Source: an uncultured Acidimicrobiaceae bacterium (GTDB lineage: Bacteria > Actinomycetota > Acidimicrobiia > Acidimicrobiales > Microtrichaceae). Taken from it: 12,249 nt of DNA. A model generated the notes under the pieces. It did no database searches. It was given only the letters and a program-made list of their open reading frames with translations, and was not told where the DNA came from. This document shows, piece after piece, positions 8,108 to 12,249 of this stretch. Position 1 is the stretch's first letter. Each line of letters begins with the position of its first letter. Made by a program: the position numbers and the translations under genes. The DNA is taken from positions 1-12,249 of the forward strand of contig CALMLJ010000421.1 in NCBI GenBank assembly GCA_937868025.1, in the 5' to 3' direction.

Positions 8108-9555
8108 TGGCCCGCCCACACCACCGGACGACGGTCGGCCCACGGCGTCGTGGCCTCGAGCTGCGCGCCGACCGAGATCAGGCGGTCCTCGCGACCGAAC
8201 GCAGCGACGAGCTGCACGCCGATCGGGAGTCCGGATCCGGACTCGGCGATCGGCAGCGAGATCGCCGGTTGACCCGTGATGTTGAACGGCATCGTGTTGG
8301 CCACGATCGGCGTGGCACGGAAGACACCAGCGAGGGGGTTGTCGGGCTCCGCGCCGAACTGGCCGAGCACCGGCGGAAGCTCCGGGATGGTGGCCGTGAT
8401 CAGGAGGTCGAAGTCGGTCCACCACTCCTGCACCTTGCGGCTGAGCGAACGCAACCCCTCCACGGCGTTGGCGAACGACAGGCCGTCGACCAGCCGACCG
8501 GTCTCGGCGAGCGACCACGTCAACGGCTCGACCGTGTCGGGCGTGGCGGGTGTGCCCGTGAGCGCACCGAGCTCGTCGACGGACTGGGCGACCCACACCG
8601 GGTACGCCGTCAGGAAGTGACCGCTCATCTCGTTGAAGAACGCCTCGTCGTCGAGCTGCGACGGGCCGGCCTCGACGACGTCGTGGCCCAGCGAGGCCAG
8701 CACCTCCGCCGTGCGCCGAACGGCGGCGACCACCTCGGGGTCGACGGGGGTGCCGTCGGCAGCGCCGAGGCTGTAGCCGATCCGGAGTCGCCCCGGGTTC
8801 GTCCCGATCTCGGCGAGGTACGGGCGTTCCGGCGTCGCCACCCCGTACGGGTCGCCGACTCCGGGGCCGCTCATGACGTCGAGGATCGCTGCGGTATCGC
8901 GCATCGTCCGCGTCACCACGAGGCGCGAGACGAGCCCGCCCCACGCCTCGGTCTCCACCGGTCCGAGCGTGACCCTGCCCCTGGTCGGCTTGAGCCCGAC
9001 GAGCCCACACTCGCTGGCGGGGATGCGGATCGACCCACCGCCGTCGCCGGCGTGGCCGACCGGCACGATGCCCGATGCCACCGACGCCGCCGAGCCGCCC
9101 GACGAGCCGCCGGTCGAGTGAGCCGGGTTCCACGGGTTGGAGCTGGGCCCGTAGGCGATCGGTTCGGTGGTCGGCACGAGGCCGAACTCGGGGGTGTTGG
9201 TCTTGCCGATGATCACGAACCCTGCAGCTTGGAGGCGCTCGAAACTCCAGCTGGTCACGTCGGCGATGTAGCCGTGTTCCTTCAGGTGCCGGGTGCCGGC
9301 GTGATACGGCTCACCGGCAAGCGTGCCGTCGAGGTCCTTCACGACCAACGGCACACCGGCGAACGGGAGGGTCGGATCGACGGCCGCCGCTTCCTCGAGC
9401 GCCCGCTCGTAGCGGGGGTGGATGATCGCGTTGAGCGCAGGATTGAGCGCTTCCGCGGCGTTGATCGCCGCCTGCACCAGCTCGACGGGCGTGGCCCGAC
9501 CGGAGTGGACGAGTTCGGCTTGGGCGGTGGCGTCGAGCGCGGCGAAGGGATTCAT
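8104..9555 (-). CDS. Amidase-signature-family hydrolase
   Basis: This 483-residue member of the amidase signature family shows the full Ser-cisSer-Lys triad. K73 lies in PLVVKDLDGT, S151 in GGSSGGSAA (149-157) and nucleophile S175 in DGGGSIRIPA (171-180). Spacings agree with peptide amidase (about 102 and 24 residues). The family hydrolyses amide bonds of varied substrates. There are no GatB/GatC neighbours and no GatA-specific clue, so a role in tRNA amidation is unlikely and the substrate is unknown. I chose the ATG at 9555 (MNPFAALDAT) because TACGAT sits exactly six bases upstream, the leaderless pattern seen elsewhere here. A TTG at 9576, right after the preceding stop, is an alternative. 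It overlaps folP by four bases and follows glycerate kinase by 21 bases, so the three may also form an operon. Confidence 0.93.
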   Translation of the reverse strand: MNPFAALDATAQAELVHSGRATPVELVQAAINAAEALNPALNAIIHPRYERALEEAAAVDPTLPFAGVPLVVKDLDGTLAGEPYHAGTRHLKEHGYIADVTSWSFERLQAAGFVIIGKTNTPEFGLVPTTEPIAYGPSSNPWNPAHSTGGSSGGSAASVASGIVPVGHAGDGGGSIRIPASECGLVGLKPTRGRVTLGPVETEAWGGLVSRLVVTRTMRDTAAILDVMSGPGVGDPYGVATPERPYLAEIGTNPGRLRIGYSLGAADGTPVDPEVVAAVRRTAEVLASLGHDVVEAGPSQLDDEAFFNEMSGHFLTAYPVWVAQSVDELGALTGTPATPDTVEPLTWSLAETGRLVDGLSFANAVEGLRSLSRKVQEWWTDFDLLITATIPELPPVLGQFGAEPDNPLAGVFRATPIVANTMPFNITGQPAISLPIAESGSGLPIGVQLVAAFGREDRLISVGAQLEATTPWADRRPVVWAGQ

Positions 9556-9561
9556 GCGGGG

Positions 9562-9567
9562 ATCGTA
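9562..9567 (-). promoter_or_regulatory. -10 box of the amidase (leaderless)
   Basis: On the minus strand TACGAT is followed by six bases (CCCCGC) and the ATG at 9555. No ribosome-binding site is present, consistent with a leaderless transcript starting at the ATG. Confidence 0.5.
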
Positions 9568-9576
9568 GGCCCGCAA

Positions 9577-10581
9577 TCACCCATCTGCCGTTCGGAACCA
9601 CTCGGTGACCGCCTGCTCGAGGACGGTCGCAGTGTCGCCGACGGCACGCTCGCGGCCGTAGGTCGCGACCAGGTCGATGCCGTCGACACGCACACCTCGA
9701 TCCTCGAACGACGGGCGGTCGAAGATCTCACCGGCGACGACGAGGACGGGAACGCCGGCTTCCGATGCCCACTCGACGACACCACCGACGACCTTGCCGT
9801 CGAACGATCCCTCGTCGACGAAACCCTCGCCGGTGATCACGAGGTCCGCGTCGGCGAGCGCCTCGTCGAGCGCGACCTCCTCGGCCACCAGCTCGAACCC
9901 CGACGAGAGTGTGCCGCCCACCGCGGCCAGGCCCCCGGCCAGACCGCCGGCGGCGCCACTCCCCTCGAGTTCGCGCACGTCGACGCCGTACTCCTCGAGG
10001 TACACGTCGGCCAGACGATCGAGGCGACGGCGAAGCAGCTCGACCTGGGCGGGGCTCGCTCCCTTCTGGGGCGCGAATTGGGGAGCGGCGTCCACGAACC
10101 GGGTGCGTACGTCGCACGCGACCTGCAGCTCGACGCCCCGCAACCGACTCGACAGCAGCGCCCTCAGCGCACCCAGGCCGCCATCGGTCGTGGCCGACCC
10201 GCCGACCCCGACGACGATCCGGCGGGCGCCCGCCTCGAGCGCCGCGGTGATGAGCTCACCCGTGCCGAACGTCGACGCCGCGACGGCATCGTTGTCGTCG
10301 GCGCCGCCGACCAGGTGCAGGCCCGATGCGCGTGCCATCTCGATGATCGCCGTGCGTCCGTCGAACCTCCAGCCGGCATCGACGTCGTCGCCGAGCGGCC
10401 CCGACACCGACGTCACCCGGTTGGCGCCGCCGAAGACGTCGAGGAGACCCTCGCCGCCGTCGGCCATCGGCAGCGACACCGGCTGATGCCCAGCGTTCCG
10501 AACACCCGTCGCGAGCGCGGCAGCTGCCTCGGCCGCGGTCGCGGTGCCGCGGAACTTGTCGGGGGCAACGACGACGCGCAT
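9577..10581 (-). CDS. Glycerate kinase (GckA/GlxK family)
   Basis: The 334-residue protein belongs to the type-1/GlxK glycerate kinase family, which phosphorylates D-glycerate with ATP, usually to 2-phosphoglycerate. Family blocks are the opening VVVAPDKFRGT (3-13), LPMADGGEGLLDV (37-49), STFGTGELI, VGVGGSATTDGGLGALRAL, LEGSGAAGGLAGGL, and DLVITGEGFVDEGSFDGKVVGGV. It is about 40 residues shorter than many members (about 375), but all recognised blocks are present, so I do not consider it truncated. The ATG at 10581 gives the exact family N-terminus and lies six bases behind a TACCCT box. The amidase follows after 21 bases. A nearby gpgS consumes 3-phosphoglycerate, so a link to glucosylglycerate turnover is possible but not shown. 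Confidence 0.93.
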   Translation of the reverse strand: MRVVVAPDKFRGTATAAEAAAALATGVRNAGHQPVSLPMADGGEGLLDVFGGANRVTSVSGPLGDDVDAGWRFDGRTAIIEMARASGLHLVGGADDNDAVAASTFGTGELITAALEAGARRIVVGVGGSATTDGGLGALRALLSSRLRGVELQVACDVRTRFVDAAPQFAPQKGASPAQVELLRRRLDRLADVYLEEYGVDVRELEGSGAAGGLAGGLAAVGGTLSSGFELVAEEVALDEALADADLVITGEGFVDEGSFDGKVVGGVVEWASEAGVPVLVVAGEIFDRPSFEDRGVRVDGIDLVATYGRERAVGDTATVLEQAVTEWFRTADG

Positions 10582-10587
10582 CGTGTC

Positions 10588-10593
10588 AGGGTA
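10588..10593 (-). promoter_or_regulatory. -10 box of glycerate kinase (leaderless)
   Basis: On the minus strand TACCCT, six bases (GACACG), then ATG at 10581. The spacing equals that of the amidase and the 11833 gene. No Shine-Dalgarno sequence intervenes. Confidence 0.5.
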
Positions 10594-10656
10594 CGGGCTC
10601 GACGGTGTTCTCCCCGCGCCAGGCCGGGGGCGTGAGTGCGTCGGTGAGACGGCGGG

Positions 10657-11226
10657 TCAGTTGGTCGGGCCGACGGTGGTCGTCGTGAACGACGCGGTCG
10701 CCGGATCGAAGTCGGCGCCGACGAGCACGGTGAGCGCAGCGGTCGGCACGGCTTCCTTCAAGGGAGTCTGTGCCGGCAAGGGCTGCGCCCGATCGTCGGT
10801 CAGCGACAGGAGTTGGGTCAGTGCCAACGCGTCGGCGTCGTGCCCGGGGCTGAAGAACACGACCGTGTTCGGCGAAGGGTTGCCGTCGACGAACTTGGTG
10901 TTCGTGTAGCCGACCGTGCCGAGGCGCTCGGCAGTGGCCTTGGCGCGCCCGGGGACACCCGAGCCGTTACCCACGACGACCTCGAGGTTGGCCGGAGGCG
11001 TCGTGACGGCCACCGGAAGCGCACTCGTGGTCGTGGAACCGCTGTCGCCGGTCGCCGACTCGGCCGCGGTCTTGTCGGTGTCGTCGGCCTTGGACTCGCC
11101 ACCCCCGGCGTTGAACAGGAGGATCGCGATCACGACGGCCGCGATCACCAGGATCACGCCCATCGTTGCGGAGTTCTGCGGAGTGGCCGGCGTCCGCGAC
11201 TGGCGCGAGCGGGATTCGTTCGCCAT
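10657..11226 (-). CDS. Membrane-anchored LytR C-terminal-domain protein
   Basis: The 189-residue protein has a short basic/polar cytoplasmic head (1-20), one membrane helix (22-39, MGVILVIAAVVIAILLF), and a disordered Ser/Thr/Asp-rich spacer (40-78). A LytR_C-type domain follows (about 80-172), seen in LEVVVGNGSGVPGRAKATAERL, GYTNTKFVDGNPSPNTVVFFSPG and HDADALALTQLL. LytR_C domains occur at the end of LytR-CpsA-Psr cell-wall ligases and as stand-alone envelope proteins; this one has no LCP catalytic domain. The tail is Thr-rich. The start is secure: GAGGAG lies eight bases upstream. A possible 13-codon leader ORF ends on the start codon (TGATG). It is 75 bases upstream of glycerate kinase and 72 bases downstream of the 11299-11724 gene, all on the minus strand. 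Confidence 0.9.
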   Translation of the reverse strand: MANESRSRQSRTPATPQNSATMGVILVIAAVVIAILLFNAGGGESKADDTDKTAAESATGDSGSTTTSALPVAVTTPPANLEVVVGNGSGVPGRAKATAERLGTVGYTNTKFVDGNPSPNTVVFFSPGHDADALALTQLLSLTDDRAQPLPAQTPLKEAVPTAALTVLVGADFDPATASFTTTTVGPTN

Positions 11227-11267
11227 CAGGAAACTCCTCGGGGTCGCGCGCAGGGGGTGCTCGACAT
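11226..11267 (-). CDS. Possible 13-residue leader peptide ahead of the LytR_C gene
   Basis: The ATG at 11267 opens MSSTPCARPRGVS and stops at TGA 11228-11226. Its last base is the first base of the LytR_C start codon (TGATG). The ribosome-binding site of the LytR_C gene lies inside this ORF. A TAGGGT box seven bases before the leader ATG would produce a leaderless mRNA starting there. It is too short for codon-bias evidence, so it rests on the promoter and stop-start arrangement. Confidence 0.4.
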   Translation of the reverse strand: MSSTPCARPRGVS

Positions 11268-11274
11268 GCCGTCA

Positions 11275-11280
11275 ACCCTA
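11275..11280 (-). promoter_or_regulatory. -10 box before the leader ORF and LytR_C gene
   Basis: On the minus strand TAGGGT lies seven bases before the leader ATG and 48 bases before the LytR_C ATG. There is no good -35 box at the expected distance (TCTGAA is seen). Confidence 0.4.
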
Positions 11281-11298
11281 GTCCGAACGTGTGGGCGT

Positions 11299-11724
11299 TC
11301 AGAGGGCGATGGCCCGACCTTCGGAATCGCTTGCTGTGACGCTTCGCACGTCGCTCGGTGCTCCGGCGAGCGTCAATGCGCCGAGTGCGTCGAAGGCAAC
11401 CGTCGTCGCCTCGACGCCCGACGGGTATCGGCAACTGGCGCCGTCGCCGTCCTCGTCGATCTGCCAGCCCCGCTCGACCAACGCCTTCGAGATGTTGTTC
11501 GCCCGAGACTTGGTGAGGTCGGTGAACCGGACCCGCAGCAGTGTCTTGCCGGTCGAGCTGCAGTTCACCATGACCCGGTGCCAGCTCTCGGGGGCCGAGA
11601 TGGCCGCCGAGGCGTCGACGCCGGCCTCGATGGCGTGACTCCGCACCGCAACGACGATGTCGGTCGCGATGCCCACCGCGTCGAAGTCGGCGAGGTCGAG
11701 CAGCAGGGGTGTGGGTCCGGCCAT
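11299..11724 (-). CDS. Small soluble protein of unknown function
   Basis: I do not recognise this 141-residue protein. It opens MAGPTPLLLDLADFDAVGIATDIVV. A middle section has WHRVMVN, then LLRVRFTDLTKSRANNISKALVERGWQID, and the end reads GALTLAGAPSDVRSVTASDSEG. There is no signal peptide or membrane helix. The pattern suggests a small alpha/beta domain, possibly binding a partner. Third codon positions are strongly G/C-rich, supporting a real gene. I start it at the only methionine before the conserved-looking part; the frame stays open to 12192, but that would cover the divergent gene at 11833. No clear ribosome-binding site is seen. The LytR_C gene follows on the same strand after 72 bases. 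Confidence 0.75.
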   Translation of the reverse strand: MAGPTPLLLDLADFDAVGIATDIVVAVRSHAIEAGVDASAAISAPESWHRVMVNCSSTGKTLLRVRFTDLTKSRANNISKALVERGWQIDEDGDGASCRYPSGVEATTVAFDALGALTLAGAPSDVRSVTASDSEGRAIAL

Positions 11725-11820
11725 GGACGCAGCCTGCCAGACGGCGGCGCGGTGATGCACCGCAACACCTGACCCCACCTCGGTGAAGGACGACCGTTTT
11801 CCGGCACTCCCCGCGCGGCG

Positions 11821-11826
11821 TATCGT
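11821..11826 (+). promoter_or_regulatory. -10 box of the gene at 11833 (leaderless)
   Basis: TATCGT, then six bases (CCTCGG), then ATG at 11833. No ribosome-binding site is present. It lies in the 108-base gap between divergent genes. Confidence 0.5.
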
Positions 11827-11832
11827 CCTCGG

Positions 11833-12249
11833 ATGTCCGATCGCCCGCCGCTGGCCGCTCCCGTGCAGGGCTGGGTCCAGTTCGCCGGCGATCCGGCCTG
11901 GAGCGCGGCGAGATTCGCGACGTCGATCTCGGGACGTCACCATCACCTGCACATCGAGCGGAACGGGGCCGGGGCGATCTCGATCGATCTCGCCGACGTG
12001 ACGACCCTCGACGAGTTGCCGGACCGGCCCGATGGCCAGCAGCACCTCGAAATCGAGGTCCAACGCTCTCCGGCCGTGCAGGTCGTCTGGCCTCCGGCGT
12101 TCACCGATCTCGTACTGACGTCGTTGCGGGCGACGCTCGAGACCCAAGACGAGTCGGCGGCGGGCGTTCCGGAGCGGGGACGGCGGGCGCACGGCGCGCT
12201 CATCGGCGCCCTCGCGCTCGTCGGGTGCGGAGCGATCGTCCTGGGCGCA
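11833..12249 (+). CDS. N-terminal part of an unrecognised protein with a membrane helix (runs off the right edge)
   Basis: The frame opens at ATG 11833 (MSDRPPLAAPVQGW) and has no stop through the last base, giving 139 residues. Third positions are strongly G/C-biased. Residues 1-105 look soluble and cytoplasmic: a beta-rich stretch, with HHHLHIERNGAGAISIDLADV and HLEIEVQRSPAVQVVWPPAFTDLVL. A basic patch (PERGRRAHG, 113-121) is followed by the start of a hydrophobic helix (GALIGALALVGCGAIVLGA). A -10 box six bases before the ATG supports the start. The family is not recognised, and the missing C-terminal part may hold the functional domain. Confidence 0.75.
   Translation, partial: MSDRPPLAAPVQGWVQFAGDPAWSAARFATSISGRHHHLHIERNGAGAISIDLADVTTLDELPDRPDGQQHLEIEVQRSPAVQVVWPPAFTDLVLTSLRATLETQDESAAGVPERGRRAHGALIGALALVGCGAIVLGA

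Noticed and set aside
8108..9133. Upstream extension of folP to 9133 (645 codons)
   Set aside because: The extra part is the amidase read in the wrong frame. The GTG at 8107 gives normal DHPS length and a GTGA overlap.
8104..9555. Calling the amidase GatA (Glu-tRNA amidotransferase subunit)
   Set aside because: There is no gatB or gatC nearby, and nothing in the sequence favours GatA over other amidase-signature enzymes.
8080..10635. Very long plus-strand open frame (851 codons) opposite folP, amidase and glycerate kinase
   Set aside because: It is an antisense shadow of three clearly recognised genes. Its Arg/Asp/Gly-rich translation has no domain, and length alone is common in GC-rich DNA.
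11725..12192. Upstream extension of the 11299-11724 gene to 12192
   Set aside because: It would cover the divergent gene at 11833 antisense, and the extension is Arg-rich and featureless.

Overview
The window looks like chromosomal DNA of a high-GC actinobacterium, most likely an Acidimicrobiia/Ilumatobacter-type organism (inference). The signs are strongly G/C-biased third codon positions, a CIRCE-regulated groEL, a CysO-like sulfur carrier, a GpgS-type glucosyl-3-phosphoglycerate synthase beside a FolP2-like dihydropteroate synthase, and several start codons placed directly behind TANNNT -10 boxes (leaderless transcripts). There is no phage, transposon, CRISPR array, rRNA or tRNA. Most of the window is housekeeping and metabolic DNA.

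Layout. 1-276: tail of an unrecognised plus-strand frame. 278-331: a decayed copy of the 3' end of the next gene. 570-1136 (-): a DUF1272 zinc-ribbon/SnoaL-like fusion, with perfect hairpins on both sides (488-526 and 1219-1258). 1291-2913 (-): groEL with no groES beside it, under two tandem CIRCE operators (2985-3043). 3144-4607 (+): an FAD-dependent oxidoreductase behind an 18-bp TetR-style palindrome. 4644-5270 and 5273-5845 (+): two adjacent, divergent paralogues. Each has three membrane helices followed by an outside domain with a conserved cysteine pair, and neither belongs to a family I recognise. 5833-5896: a 24-bp tandem repeat that forms alternative hairpins between convergent genes. 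5890-6168 (-): CysO-like sulfur carrier ending in Gly-Gly-Cys. 6277-7194 (+): gpgS.

On the minus strand follow a glycerate kinase (10581-9577), an amidase (9555-8104) and a FolP2-like DHPS (8107-7196). The last two overlap in a GTGA. The folP and gpgS stop codons face each other across one base. Beyond these lie a membrane-anchored LytR_C-domain protein (11226-10657) with a possible 13-codon leader ORF, an unrecognised small protein (11724-11299), and a divergent plus-strand gene (11833 onward) that runs off the window just as a membrane helix begins.

Functional links. GpgS uses 3-phosphoglycerate and glycerate kinase makes a phosphoglycerate from glycerate, so the folP-gpgS-glycerate kinase neighbourhood could serve glucosylglycerate or methylglucose-lipopolysaccharide metabolism (inference). 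The most unusual items are the paralogous membrane pair, the double CIRCE, the Gly-Gly-Cys tail of the sulfur carrier, the altered substrate loop of the DHPS, and the leader ORF before the LytR_C gene. I see no clear multi-gene defence or mobile system.
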